Shown here: one piece after another, positions 17,644-26,822 of the stretch
How positions within the stretch are numbered: the first letter of the stretch is position 1
Layout: every line of letters starts with the position of its first letter
Source: JAPOKJ01 sp031421635
Lineage (GTDB): Bacteria; Pseudomonadota; Gammaproteobacteria; Burkholderiales; Burkholderiaceae_E
Length of the DNA stretch: 64,000 nucleotides
Direction of reading: 5' to 3'
Assembly (NCBI GenBank): GCA_031421635.1
Contig: JANOPA010000066.1
Location: 62,001-126,000 of the forward strand
Position numbers and translations under genes: made by a program
Notes under the pieces: generated by a model
The model's input: only the letters and a program-made list of their open reading frames with translations
What the model was told of the DNA's origin: nothing
Databases searched by the model: none

Positions 17644-18120
17644 TTACGGCCCGGCGACTAAGCCTGGCTTGGCCTCGATTTGAAACAAGGCCAGGAGCGA
17701 GGTGGCCGTGGCGACGACACGCTCGCTCGCGCCCTCTTGATAGAGCCGAGCCCGAGTAAACGCTAAGACCTTGCCGCGTCTCTCAGTTTCACCTACGGCC
17801 ACATAACGCCCTTTGGGCGCCGGTCGCAGAAAGGCAATATTCAGGCTGCTGGTTGCGCAAGACTGGCCTGCGGGTAGCGTGGCCATCACGGCGAAGGCCA
17901 TCGCAAAATCAAGCATGGCCGAAACAGCGCCACCTTGCAGCACACCAGCTCCTTGAATAAACAGGCCTTGCGGCTCAAAGCTCAGAGTGATTTCTCCTTT
18001 GGCGATATCGACTTGTTCCATTCGCATGGCCAAGGCAGAAGCCATTGGATTGCTAGTCAGTGTGGCCGCCGCTTGGCCCTCGCGGATAAAGCGTTGCAGA
18101 TCGATCCAATCAGGGTTCAT
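17644..18120 (-). CDS. PaaI-type hotdog-fold thioesterase
   Basis: This is a 158-residue single-domain hotdog protein. The family block GVLQGGAVSAMLDFAMAFAV (about residues 58-77) holds the usual Gly-rich turn and acidic residue, and ATSSLNIAFLRPAPKGRYVA follows. Proteins of this group hydrolyse acyl-CoA thioesters in the cytosol. It converges with guaD, 68 bases apart, and is read in the same direction as the cupin gene upstream. Acyl substrate unknown. Confidence 0.83.
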   Translation of the reverse strand: MNPDWIDLQRFIREGQAAATLTSNPMASALAMRMEQVDIAKGEITLSFEPQGLFIQGAGVLQGGAVSAMLDFAMAFAVMATLPAGQSCATSSLNIAFLRPAPKGRYVAVGETERRGKVLAFTRARLYQEGASERVVATATSLLALFQIEAKPGLVAGP

Positions 18121-18205
18121 AGCGCGTAGTCATCTACTTTTTTAGAAGCTTTTAGTGTAGCGGCAAGTCCGGGCTTAGTATTTAGCAGTTTCGCACGCCG
18201 GGGTG

Positions 18206-19117
18206 TTAAAAGCCCGGTGGGGCCTTATAGCCGCCACGCAATTGCTTGCCCGCCATAATGACTTTGCCGGCAACATATTTGACGGTGTTCGCCAAGCCAG
18301 GTACCTGCGGACCAAGAGGATCACTTTTGATCGCACGGCGCAAGAAATGATTGGCCACATGAATATTCGCGGCACGACGCGTTTGATCGGAATAGAACAC
18401 CACTCCAATTGAGGCTGTTACGCCATTGCAGGGCTGTACCCAGTCGGTGGTTGAACGGGTCATATGGGGCGACGTCATTGGGAAAAATACGCCGTCGCCG
18501 GGGCCGCATTCGAACTCGTGACTGCGCGCCAAATATTCGTCCCGAAACTGAATATCCGCTCCTCCATACATCAAAAACTTTTCCCGTCGTTCGGTCGGCA
18601 CTAACATCGTATCGTCATTGCGCCATACATTCATGGTTTTACGGCCATGTAGTTGCAGCCAAAAATTACTCTCACGATCAATGTGTAAAGGCGTGACCGA
18701 GGGCGGTGCCGAAATAAAAATGAAGCCGCGCACGTCATAAATATTTTGTTCATGAGCCATCACTTTCTTGGCGCTTCCCATGACGTCCCATAAGAACTGA
18801 CTATAGAGCGGATCGGTTTGAATGTTGTACAGCGCTACCCAAGAACCAGGTTGCTCAATTTGGGAAAAAACAGTATCAATGTCGCGACCGTCGGGGCTTT
18901 TCGCTTCGTGATGAAAGACTGATTTGACGTTCGTGCCGGGCAAGACAAAGCGGCACTGTTCTGTCGCATAAAGCGACTTTGCCAATTGCGCCAAACGTGG
19001 CAGTTGCACTAGAGGGTGCAAATGGTAGTTATGCTTAATCGGGCCGATTTGACCCTGACCAGCCTGAGGGGCCGACCCGCGGACAAAATATTCTGTCGGT
19101 GAAATTGCACTGTCCAT
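18206..19117 (-). CDS. JmjC-like cupin protein
   Basis: This is a 303-residue protein with a JmjC-type double-stranded beta-helix. The iron-binding HxD is visible in TPLHIDRESNFWLQLHGRKT (near residue 140), and the distal His in GDGVFFPMTSPHMTRS (near 220). These fit a 2-oxoglutarate/Fe(II) oxygenase fold, as in bacterial cupin_8 or jumonji-like proteins. The target could be a protein side chain or a small molecule. The C-terminal quarter is basic and rich in Ala. The start is ATG 19117, without a strong ribosome binding site. A near-perfect palindrome lies 60 bases upstream. Confidence 0.75.
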   Translation of the reverse strand: MDSAISPTEYFVRGSAPQAGQGQIGPIKHNYHLHPLVQLPRLAQLAKSLYATEQCRFVLPGTNVKSVFHHEAKSPDGRDIDTVFSQIEQPGSWVALYNIQTDPLYSQFLWDVMGSAKKVMAHEQNIYDVRGFIFISAPPSVTPLHIDRESNFWLQLHGRKTMNVWRNDDTMLVPTERREKFLMYGGADIQFRDEYLARSHEFECGPGDGVFFPMTSPHMTRSTTDWVQPCNGVTASIGVVFYSDQTRRAANIHVANHFLRRAIKSDPLGPQVPGLANTVKYVAGKVIMAGKQLRGGYKAPPGF

Positions 19118-19176
19118 ATTTGCATGCTAGTGCATCGGGAGAGGTTCTTGCAAGCCCCTCGCTCACCCAAAATGAT

Positions 19177-19198
19177 GGCGAATTACGCGTAGTTCGCC
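19177..19198. promoter_or_regulatory. Near-perfect 22-bp palindrome upstream of the cupin gene
   Basis: The arms GGCGAATTACG and CGTAGTTCGCC are complementary except for one pair. It sits in the 309-base divergent gap, 60 bases before the cupin ATG and about 230 before phoX. No T-run follows, so an operator is likelier than a terminator. The binding protein is unknown. Confidence 0.4.
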
Positions 19199-19335
19199 GA
19201 AAACCGCCTGAATATTGGTCGCGTTAAACGTTCTCGTCATCCGAGGGGTCTATGCCCTGCGCTTGGATTTTCGTCGGGACGATTGGGCACTCTGAACTTG
19301 TCTCGTGCGAATGAGTATTCCATACTGACCGGCCA

Positions 19336-19364
19336 CTGTCACGAAATGTTCATCCGATTGTCAC
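19336..19364 (+). promoter_or_regulatory. Pho box (PhoB operator) upstream of phoX
   Basis: Three seven-base units, CTGTCAC (19336), TGTTCAT (19347) and TTGTCAC (19358), are spaced exactly 11 bases apart, the arrangement of PhoB-binding Pho boxes. A weaker unit, CTGACCG, starts at 19325 in the same phase. The array ends 62 bases before the phoX ATG, so phosphate-starvation control is expected. The rest of the gap 19118-19426 shows only the palindrome at 19177. Confidence 0.72.
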
Positions 19365-19426
19365 CGAACCCACACAAGGCCCTGCCATGATTTCATCGTC
19401 AACAATTCAATCAAGGCTTAACTGAT

Positions 19427-21715
19427 ATGGGTAATTCCGCAAAAAATTCATCTCCACATTTTGACGCCTACATAATCGATGCCGACGATACCGTTAGTAA
19501 TTTTAGTGACAATCCCCATTTTGACCAGATACTAAATGTACGGTTGTCGCGCCGCTCGATTTTTAAAGGGGCTGTGGGCAGCGGTGCTGCGGCAATCTTG
19601 GGTTCGATTGGACTCAGCGCCTGCGGCAGTAATAATCAATCGACTCCCATTGCAGCGGCACCTGCGCCTAGCCCCATTCCTACTTTAAAGGCGCTAGGAT
19701 TTTCCACTGTTGCCAAAAATCTCGATGACACAATCACCTTGCCGGCGGGTTATGCCGCGACTACGTTATATCGTACGGGTGACCCTGTTGTGGCAGGCCT
19801 CGCCGCATACAAAAACGATGGCACCGATACCGACATGGATAAGCGCAGCGGTGATTGTCATGACGGGATTGAGTACTTTGGCTTGAACGCTGCGGGCACG
19901 CTTCGTGACCCTCAAGGCTCAAGCCGTGGCCTACTGGCCATGAATCATGAATACATGACACCGCTTTGGCTGCATCCCAATGGACCGACCAGAGACACTC
20001 TCGGTCTGCGGCCCAAGGCTGAAATTGATAAGGAAACCGCCGTCCATGGCTGTGCGGTGATCGAGGTTAAGCTCAGCAGTGGGCAATGGGAGTTCGTCTC
20101 GAACTCAGCCTACAATCGGCGAATCACCCCGACAACGACCCTTGAACTGTCTGGCCCGTTGCGAGGTATTGCGGCAATGCGAACCAAGTTTTCAAGTGTC
20201 GGTACCCAAACCCGCGGCACTCAAAATAACTGCGGCACGGGTGTTAGCGACTGGGGTACATTTTTAACCTGTGAAGAAAACTGGGCGGGGTATTTTTTTC
20301 GCGCAGCCGGTGACGACACCAAACGCAGCCCCAAAGAAATTACGACTATCGCACGCTACGGTAGACGTCGGGCACTAAACAGCGCGACGCCTCCTACCGA
20401 AATCAATCTAGCGAGTCGCTATGGATGGGAGGCGGATCGCACAGGTGACCTCTATCAACGTTGGGACATGAGTAGTGTTGGCTCCTCGACCGATGGTACG
20501 GATGACTACCGCAACATTGCAAACACATTCGGATTTGTTGTGGAGATTGACCCTTATGACAAAACCGTGCCGATTAAAAAGCGTACGGCTATGGGCCGTT
20601 TCGCCCACGAGGCCGCAGTGACACCTAAGGTAAGCGAGGGTAAACCGGTGGCTGTATACATGGGTGATGACTCTCAAAATGAATATATTTATAAGTACGT
20701 ATCCAAAGCAAACTGGAATGCTGCCGATGCCAGTGCCGGCAATCGCATGGCTGTGGGAGACAAATATTTGGACGAGGGCACGTTACACGTTGCCAAATTC
20801 AACCCAGACGGCACCGGTCAGTGGATCGCACTCAGTTTCTCAAACCCGCTCATTAGCGGCTATGCCGCGTATGCGTTCACCGATCAGACTGACGTCTTGC
20901 TGAACACGCGTTTGGCTGCAGATGCAGTCGGTGCGACCAAGATGGATCGACCCGAATGGGGCGCTGTCAATCCTAAAAATAATGAGGTCTACATGACGCT
21001 CACGAATAACTCGTCACGCACAGTGGCGGGAACTGATGCGGCTAATCCCCGGGCGTATAGTGATGCGCAAGGCACCCGCACTAACTCAGGTAACGTCAAC
21101 GGGCATATCATCCGCTTCTCTGAAACTGGTGGCGAGCCAGGAGCCACGACTTTCAATTGGGATGTGTATCTCTTTGGCGCCGAGGCTGAAGCCGACCCCG
21201 CGAATGTGAATCTTTCAGGTTTAAATTCTGGTAACGATTTTTCTAGCCCTGACGGCTTATGGTTTAGCGAGGCGACTGGACTGAGCTGGATACAAACCGA
21301 TGACGGCAATTACACAGATGTTACGAATTGCATGCTTTTGGCTGGCGTACCCGGCACCCGCGGGGATGGCGCAAAAACGACGATAAGCTTCCCCGCCTCC
21401 GGTTCCGTCGCGGCCAAAACAGTGGATACTTTTGTCGGAAAGAAGCCAACGACCAATGAACTCAAGCGTTTTTTGGTTGGCCCGATTGATTGTGAAATAA
21501 CGGGCATCACTGAGACGCCCGATGGCAAGGCCCTCTTCGTGAACATTCAGCACCCAGGTGAAAACACGACGCAGGCCAATCTTGCCGACAGTTCAAAATG
21601 GACGAGCTTCTGGCCTGATGCAGTGAAAGGCGCATCGGGCGCCCTAGCGAAACGCCCGCGCTCGGCCACCATTGTGATTACTAAGAACGACGCTGGGCAG
21701 GTGGGCTTGGGGTGA
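19427..21715 (+). CDS. phoX: PhoX-family alkaline phosphatase
   Basis: This is a 762-residue exported phosphatase of the PhoX (DUF839) family, which uses calcium and iron and releases phosphate from phosphoesters in the periplasm or outside. The N-terminus is long. The twin-arginine motif SRRSIFKG lies near residue 44, followed by a hydrophobic Ala/Gly stretch ending ...GLSACGSNN, which could also serve as a lipobox. Family blocks include LLAMNHEYMTPLWLHP, GTFLTCEENWAGYF, GRFAHEAAV and YMGDDSQNEYIYKYV. The start at ATG 19427 leaves about 40 residues before the Tat motif, typical for PhoX. A clear Pho box upstream supports the function. Confidence 0.9.
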   Translation: MGNSAKNSSPHFDAYIIDADDTVSNFSDNPHFDQILNVRLSRRSIFKGAVGSGAAAILGSIGLSACGSNNQSTPIAAAPAPSPIPTLKALGFSTVAKNLDDTITLPAGYAATTLYRTGDPVVAGLAAYKNDGTDTDMDKRSGDCHDGIEYFGLNAAGTLRDPQGSSRGLLAMNHEYMTPLWLHPNGPTRDTLGLRPKAEIDKETAVHGCAVIEVKLSSGQWEFVSNSAYNRRITPTTTLELSGPLRGIAAMRTKFSSVGTQTRGTQNNCGTGVSDWGTFLTCEENWAGYFFRAAGDDTKRSPKEITTIARYGRRRALNSATPPTEINLASRYGWEADRTGDLYQRWDMSSVGSSTDGTDDYRNIANTFGFVVEIDPYDKTVPIKKRTAMGRFAHEAAVTPKVSEGKPVAVYMGDDSQNEYIYKYVSKANWNAADASAGNRMAVGDKYLDEGTLHVAKFNPDGTGQWIALSFSNPLISGYAAYAFTDQTDVLLNTRLAADAVGATKMDRPEWGAVNPKNNEVYMTLTNNSSRTVAGTDAANPRAYSDAQGTRTNSGNVNGHIIRFSETGGEPGATTFNWDVYLFGAEAEADPANVNLSGLNSGNDFSSPDGLWFSEATGLSWIQTDDGNYTDVTNCMLLAGVPGTRGDGAKTTISFPASGSVAAKTVDTFVGKKPTTNELKRFLVGPIDCEITGITETPDGKALFVNIQHPGENTTQANLADSSKWTSFWPDAVKGASGALAKRPRSATIVITKNDAGQVGLG

Positions 21716-21776
21716 AGTGCGTTTGGGCGTTCAGGCGGGCGCGAGGCGATTGAACGGCCTCGCGTATAGTCTAAGA

Positions 21777-22862
21777 ATGACCCCAGAACAAGACGACGAT
21801 GCCCAGCCCTACTACGACGAGCAACCGTCCTACTTAGAGGCCCAGTCATCTACTGAGGCGCAAGCGCACCCTTACGCCGCGCTTGGACCCGATACCGTGC
21901 TTGATGCCTTGGCAACGGTCAATTTATTCGGTGATGGTCGTCTACTCAGCCTCAATTCCTACGAAAACCGGGTGTATCTCGTTTATTTGGAAGATGGTGG
22001 TTCGGTGGTCGTGAAATTCTATCGACCTCATCGTTGGACCGAGCCGCAAATTCTGGAAGAGCACAGTTTCGCTGCCGAGCTCCTCGCGCAAGAAATCCCG
22101 GTGATTGCACCGACTAAGCTTGTGACCGGCGGTGTGGAAGGATCCACACTCGCGTACTACAAGGATTTCGCCTTCGCGGTTTATCCACGCTGCGGTGGGC
22201 GATCTCCTGAGCTGGATCAGGATGAAGTTCTGGAGCGTATTGGGCGGTTCTTGGGCCGCATGCACCGTGTGGGGTCGAGCAAGCCTTTTGAATATCGCCC
22301 CACGCTTGACATGCAGAGCTTCGGTTTCGAGTCGCGCGACTTTTTAGTCGAACATGCGCTCGTACCTCGGGAGCTGCGCGCGCCCTGGCTGGAAATCACT
22401 GAACAAGCCTTGCAAGGCGCGTCCCAAGCCTTTAAGGAAACGCAGGACTGCACCCGCATTCGCTTGCACGGCGACTGCCATCCCGGCAATATTTTATGGA
22501 CCGAGAGTGGTGAGCATCCGGGCCCGCATTTTGTAGATCTGGATGATGCTCGTAGCGGACCGGCCATGCAGGATCTCTGGATGTTGCTCTCGGGCGACCG
22601 TCGCGACATGACCCAGCAACTGTCCAGCATACTGGCAGGCTACGAAGACTTTATGGACTTTGATCGCCGCGAGTTACGCTTACTGGAACCTCTGCGAACT
22701 CTGCGTTTGCTTCACTACAGCGCCTGGATCGCTCGCCGTTGGTCCGACCCAGCCTTCCCGGCCGCTTTTCCATGGTTTAACACTCAACGCTATTGGCAAG
22801 ATCGCATCCTGGAATTGCGCGAGCAAGTGGCTGCCATGCAGGAAGAGCCTTTGGTGGTTTAA
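21777..22862 (+). CDS. srkA: SrkA (YihE)-type stress-response kinase
   Basis: This is a 361-residue protein of the aminoglycoside-phosphotransferase-like fold that closely follows E. coli SrkA. Matching blocks are LNSYENRVYLVYLEDGGSVV, VVKFYRPHRWTEPQILEEH, RLHGDCHPGNILW (catalytic loop), FVDLDDARSGPAMQDLWMLL (metal-binding Asp) and AWIARRWSDPAFPAAFPWF. It phosphorylates Ser/Thr of protein targets and protects against stress-induced death in E. coli. ATG 21777 is preferred; the frame opens at 21717, next to the phoX stop. An acidic, Tyr/Gln-rich N-terminal extension of about 30 residues precedes the conserved domain. Confidence 0.92.
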   Translation: MTPEQDDDAQPYYDEQPSYLEAQSSTEAQAHPYAALGPDTVLDALATVNLFGDGRLLSLNSYENRVYLVYLEDGGSVVVKFYRPHRWTEPQILEEHSFAAELLAQEIPVIAPTKLVTGGVEGSTLAYYKDFAFAVYPRCGGRSPELDQDEVLERIGRFLGRMHRVGSSKPFEYRPTLDMQSFGFESRDFLVEHALVPRELRAPWLEITEQALQGASQAFKETQDCTRIRLHGDCHPGNILWTESGEHPGPHFVDLDDARSGPAMQDLWMLLSGDRRDMTQQLSSILAGYEDFMDFDRRELRLLEPLRTLRLLHYSAWIARRWSDPAFPAAFPWFNTQRYWQDRILELREQVAAMQEEPLVV

Positions 22863-22900
22863 ATCGCACTGATAAATCAGCTTGATGGTATAAAAGCGGG

Positions 22901-23896
22901 ATGAAAAGCCAGCTTCTCCCTCCCAGCCTAGAGCTGATCCAATTCAATAGTCTCAGTCGTGGCCCCCGCCTGATCGTACTCGGTGCAGTTCATGGCAACG
23001 AAGTGTGTGGCAGCCAGGCCATTCGGCGCGTTTTGGCCGAGTTTGCTTCGGGCCACCTTCGCATTAAACGTGGTCAAGTCAGCTTTGTTCCAATTACCAA
23101 TGCTGTGGCCTATGCCAAGGGAAAACGTGAAGGCGATCGCAATTTGAACCGCGATTTTCGCCCAGCGGTTGTGCCCCTTGACAATGAAGACCGCATTGCC
23201 AATGTGCTTGCTCCTGTGCTGGCTGCTCATGACATCTTGCTTGATCTGCATTCTTTCAATTCACAGGGTGGGCCTTTTATTTTTTTGGGTCCCGAAAACA
23301 ATATCGGTGAACTGGAACCCTTCGCCCGGCAGACCGAAGAAGAGGCCTTTGCTGCGGCGCTCGGCCCTAAACGGGCTGTGCATGGCTGGATGTCAGCCTT
23401 CGCGCTCGGTGTAAGTCGACGGGCCAATGACAAGGTTAGCTACGGCGTGGGCACGACTGAATACATGCGCTCTCACGGCGGCATTGCTGTGACCGTCGAA
23501 TGCGGAAACCATGCTGACCCGCAAGCGCCGGAAGTCGCGTATCAAGCGATTCATCGAGCACTCAGAAACTTCGACTTGATTGAAGTTTGCGATGTGCAAG
23601 GGGTGCTTGAGTCGATGCCAGGCACCGTTGAAGTCAAGGCTGGACTCGCCGAAGTTCTGGAGCTTTATGAAGTGATCGACAAGCATCATGTCGATGATGT
23701 CTTTGTCAAACCTTGGCGCTCTTTTGATGCGATTCAAGCAGGCGAAGTGATTGCCCATCGTGCGGTTCAAAACGGCCAGGCAGCCCAAGCTGTCACAGCA
23801 CCGCAAGCGGGGCGAGTGGTCTTTCCAAATGTAAATGCAATCGTGGGTAAAGAGTGGTTTTACCTCGCTAGGTTGAGTCATCGCAACTTGGGTTGA
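22901..23896 (+). CDS. Succinylglutamate desuccinylase/aspartoacylase-family hydrolase
   Basis: This is a 331-residue zinc hydrolase of the AstE/AspA group (M14-like). The zinc motif HGNE appears in LGAVHGNEVCGSQ (near residue 29), followed by NRDFRP (about 84) and the second metal motif LLDLHSFNSQGG (near 111). The catalytic Glu is likely in VTVECGNHADP. The C-terminal domain is a beta-rich capping region. It would remove an acyl group from an amino-acid-like amide. No ast operon genes are near, so succinylglutamate is not a safe substrate. The next gene starts 59 bases downstream. Confidence 0.85.
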   Translation: MKSQLLPPSLELIQFNSLSRGPRLIVLGAVHGNEVCGSQAIRRVLAEFASGHLRIKRGQVSFVPITNAVAYAKGKREGDRNLNRDFRPAVVPLDNEDRIANVLAPVLAAHDILLDLHSFNSQGGPFIFLGPENNIGELEPFARQTEEEAFAAALGPKRAVHGWMSAFALGVSRRANDKVSYGVGTTEYMRSHGGIAVTVECGNHADPQAPEVAYQAIHRALRNFDLIEVCDVQGVLESMPGTVEVKAGLAEVLELYEVIDKHHVDDVFVKPWRSFDAIQAGEVIAHRAVQNGQAAQAVTAPQAGRVVFPNVNAIVGKEWFYLARLSHRNLG

Positions 23897-23955
23897 CTTT
23901 AGACATTAGGCAACCCTCCAAGTTTCTTCTTCAATGTTTGGCCAAAGAATTTTCT

Positions 23956-24906
23956 ATGAATAAACTCGATGCATCTGCCACAGGCGTGTACCTGATCACG
24001 GTGACGCCCTTTACCGATACTGGTGCTCTCGATCTACCGAGTACGGACCGGATGATCGACTTTTGTATGGAGTGTGGCGTCACCGGCTTCACGGTTCTCG
24101 GCATTCTCGGGGAAGCCACCAAGCTCACCGCAGAGGAGTCGCGCATTTACGTGCGCCAAGTGCTTAAGCGTGTGAATGGACGAGTGCCGGTGGTGGTCGG
24201 TGCGTCTGCCCCTGGCTTTGCCCCAATGCGTGAACTTACTGAGAGTGTGATGGATCTGGGCGCTGCCGGAGTGATGATTGCGCCTCCAGCTTCAGTCCGT
24301 ACCGACGACCAGATCGTCGCCTACTTTGACATGGTCAATGAAACTCTGGGGGGCAAGGTGCCCTGGGTTTTACAGGATCATCCGGTATCCACTACCGTGC
24401 AAATGTCGACCTCGGTGATCTTGCGAATTCTTAAGAACTCCCCGAACTGCGTCATGCTCAAACACGAGGATTGCCCAGGTCTGGCCAAGCTTAGTGACAT
24501 CCGCGCGGCCAGCAGCAAGGGTGAGGTCAATAGGGTATCGATTCTTTGTGGCAATGGTGGCGGTCTATTCTTGCCTGAGGAGTTGAGCCGAGGCGCAGAC
24601 GGCGCCATGACCGGTTTTGCCTACCCCGAGATGATGGTTGAAGTGTGTCGCGCTCATGCGGCGGGTGAGATCGAAAAAGCACACGATATCTTCGATGCCT
24701 ATTTACCGCTCTCGCGCTACGAGCAACAATCTGGCATTGGTCTTGCCGTGAGAAAGCACATCCTGGCAGAGCGCGGCATCATCGCCTCCGCCAATATTCG
24801 TAAGCCGGGACCTAAGTTGTCGGCGGCTGATGTTGCCGACATTGCGCGTTTGAGCGCGCGCCAAATGCGTAAGCTGTCCGAAATTTCCTCCAGCGCTCCA
24901 TCCTAA
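23956..24906 (+). CDS. DapA-family class I aldolase/synthase
   Basis: This is a 316-residue TIM-barrel protein of the dihydrodipicolinate synthase/N-acetylneuraminate lyase family. GVYLITVTPFTDTGALD starts the barrel, GILGEATKLT corresponds to the substrate GE(x)xxL loop, and the Schiff-base Lys is in CVMLKHEDCPG near residue 170. The true dapA is normally elsewhere and adjacent to lysine genes, so this paralogue likely acts on a 2-keto acid in catabolism. ATG 23956 is chosen; the frame opens at 23893, overlapping the previous stop. No strong ribosome binding site is seen. Confidence 0.86.
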   Translation: MNKLDASATGVYLITVTPFTDTGALDLPSTDRMIDFCMECGVTGFTVLGILGEATKLTAEESRIYVRQVLKRVNGRVPVVVGASAPGFAPMRELTESVMDLGAAGVMIAPPASVRTDDQIVAYFDMVNETLGGKVPWVLQDHPVSTTVQMSTSVILRILKNSPNCVMLKHEDCPGLAKLSDIRAASSKGEVNRVSILCGNGGGLFLPEELSRGADGAMTGFAYPEMMVEVCRAHAAGEIEKAHDIFDAYLPLSRYEQQSGIGLAVRKHILAERGIIASANIRKPGPKLSAADVADIARLSARQMRKLSEISSSAPS

Positions 24907-25083
24907 GCTGCAGTCATTGGCTGTAGCCGCAAAAGTAAGAAAAAGTTGTTAGAAGCGACGAATTTGACTCGACTTATTTATAGGCGTCGCCATCACTTAC
25001 CCCTTTTTCGTTGCCCCAGGGTTCAGAATTCTCGTTAACGTTGGCGACCTCTCAGGATTTAATAAATCATTTAGGAGACAGGC

Positions 25084-25533
25084 ATGAAGCTTTATCATTG
25101 GGCCTTAAGCGCAGCTCTAGCGCATTGCGGATTCGTATTGGCCGCCGACGGCCTCATCGCAGTCAAAAGCACTTATAATGCCAAGGACACCATGACACGT
25201 GTCGAGGAGGTCGTGAAGCAGCGCGGTCTGACAGTTTTCGCACGTATCGATCATGCGGCTGGTGCCGCCAAGATTGGCAAAAACCTACGGCCAACCGAAT
25301 TGATCATTTTTGGCAATCCCCAGGGCGGCACGCCCCTCATGGAGTGCGCACAATCGGCCGGAATTGACTTGCCGCTGAAAGCCTTGGTTTGGGAAGATCG
25401 TGAGGGTCAAGTTTGGGTGGGCTTTAACGATCCGGCCTACTTGGCCAAGCGCCATGAGTCTGCTCAGTGTCCCGTTGTTGAGAATTTGCGCAAAGCCTTA
25501 GATGGCATTGTCGATGCGGCCGTAGCTCGATAG
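25084..25533 (+). CDS. DUF302 periplasmic protein
   Basis: This is a 149-residue protein with a signal peptide (residues 1-21, cleavage near LAADG) and one DUF302 domain. Conserved blocks are TMTRVEEVVKQRGLTVFARIDHAAGA, ELIIFGNPQGGTPLM and LPLKALVWEDREGQVWVGF. It starts at ATG 25084 behind TTAGGAGA. The biochemical role of DUF302 proteins is not established. It is followed by a TRAP receptor gene, with no evident functional link. Confidence 0.85.
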   Translation: MKLYHWALSAALAHCGFVLAADGLIAVKSTYNAKDTMTRVEEVVKQRGLTVFARIDHAAGAAKIGKNLRPTELIIFGNPQGGTPLMECAQSAGIDLPLKALVWEDREGQVWVGFNDPAYLAKRHESAQCPVVENLRKALDGIVDAAVAR

Positions 25534-25606
25534 CGCGCAGTCTGGCGTATCCCTTAGCGGCTCAATGCGCTACTATTCCAGCACCTAAATTATGAGAGGA
25601 GACAAC

Positions 25607-26641
25607 ATGTCCCGCAACCGCACCGGTTTTTCTGGGTCCGCTAAAAGTCGGCGAATCTTTGTAGGTGGCATGTCCGCCTTAGCGCTCGCCAGCCAATCTA
25701 GTTTTGCTCAGTCTGGCACCATTACTCTGAAATGGGCCAACAATATTCCTGTCACTCACCCTTCCAATATTCGGGTACGTGAAGCGGTGGACGCTATCAA
25801 GCAAGAGACTGGCGGCAAAGTCGATATCCAAGTATTCCCGAACAATCAGTTGGGCGGCGACACCGATATGCTGTCCCAGGTGCGCTCCGGTGCAATTGAT
25901 ATTTTCCCGCTGTCTGGCTTGATTCTTCAAACCTTGGTCCCTTTAGCGGGTATCAATGGCCTAGCCTTTGCTTTCAAGGATTATCAAACCGTTTGGGCCG
26001 CCATGGATGGCGACTTGGGTGCTTACATCCGCGCGGCGATCAGCAAAGTGAATTTGCATACTTTCGATAAAATCCTCGATAACGGCTTCCGCAATATCAC
26101 CACGTCCACCAAGCCGATTGTCACTGCCGAAGACCTGAAAGGCTTCAAGATTCGCGTACCGATCAGCCCACTGTGGACCTCAATGTTCAAGGCCTTTGGC
26201 TCCGCCCCGACCGGTATTAATTTTAGTGAGGTCTACTCATCTTTGCAGACCAAAGTGGTCGAAGGCCAGGAAAATCCTCTGGCCATTATCGATATCGCCA
26301 AGCTCTATGAAGTACAGAAGTATTGCTCCATGACCGGCCATATGTGGGACGGTCAATGGATTCTGGCCAATGGCAAGCGTTGGGCCGGTCTACCTGCCGA
26401 TGTTCAAGCTGTCATCACGAAGCATGTGAATTCCGCGGTGATGAAGCAACGTGACGACATTCGACGCTTAAACAACGGCCTTGAGGCGCAGTTAAAAGGC
26501 AAGGGAATGACCTTCAATTACCCTGATGTAAAAACTTTCCGCGACACTTTGTCGAAGGCTGGCTTCTACCAAGAGTGGCGTGGCAAGTTTGGCGATGAGG
26601 CCATGGCCAAGCTTGAGAAGTATTCGGGCAAATTGGTTTAA
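25607..26641 (+). CDS. TRAP transporter solute receptor (DctP type), orphan
   Basis: This is a 344-residue periplasmic receptor. A twin-arginine-like signal (KSRRIFVGGMSALALA) ends near residue 35. The mature domain opens with ITLKWANNIPVTHPSNIRVREAVD. The ligand-binding block DLKGFKIRVPISPLWTSMFKAFG holds the conserved Arg that binds the carboxylate in DctP proteins. ATG 25607, with AGAGGAGA upstream, is preferred over ATG 25592, which overlaps that ribosome binding site. No DctQ or DctM gene follows; the fused DctQM at 37609-39492 is the nearest candidate partner. A strong hairpin follows the stop. Confidence 0.88.
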   Translation: MSRNRTGFSGSAKSRRIFVGGMSALALASQSSFAQSGTITLKWANNIPVTHPSNIRVREAVDAIKQETGGKVDIQVFPNNQLGGDTDMLSQVRSGAIDIFPLSGLILQTLVPLAGINGLAFAFKDYQTVWAAMDGDLGAYIRAAISKVNLHTFDKILDNGFRNITTSTKPIVTAEDLKGFKIRVPISPLWTSMFKAFGSAPTGINFSEVYSSLQTKVVEGQENPLAIIDIAKLYEVQKYCSMTGHMWDGQWILANGKRWAGLPADVQAVITKHVNSAVMKQRDDIRRLNNGLEAQLKGKGMTFNYPDVKTFRDTLSKAGFYQEWRGKFGDEAMAKLEKYSGKLV

Positions 26642-26655
26642 TCGATCTCTCCTAA

Positions 26656-26681
26656 TGCGCTCACTTTTATATGTGAGCGCA
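26656..26681 (+). terminator. Hairpin directly after the orphan TRAP receptor gene
   Basis: TGCGCTCAC (26656-26664) pairs perfectly with GTGAGCGCA (26673-26681) around the loop TTTTATAT, 14 bases after the dctP-type stop codon. No T-run follows, so it is not a clear intrinsic terminator. It may instead stabilise the receptor mRNA end or mark a factor-dependent stop. Confidence 0.5.
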
Positions 26682-26822
26682 AAGGTCGTAACGCGAGTGG
26701 CTGTCAATCGGATGCCTTTGGGTTGCGACCTTTCTCTATTGCGATCATGCGCACTGAGGCCAAAAAATATTCCGTAAACGAGCCAAAAAGTGAAGCTGAT
26801 CTCACGGTGCCGAGAACACTGC

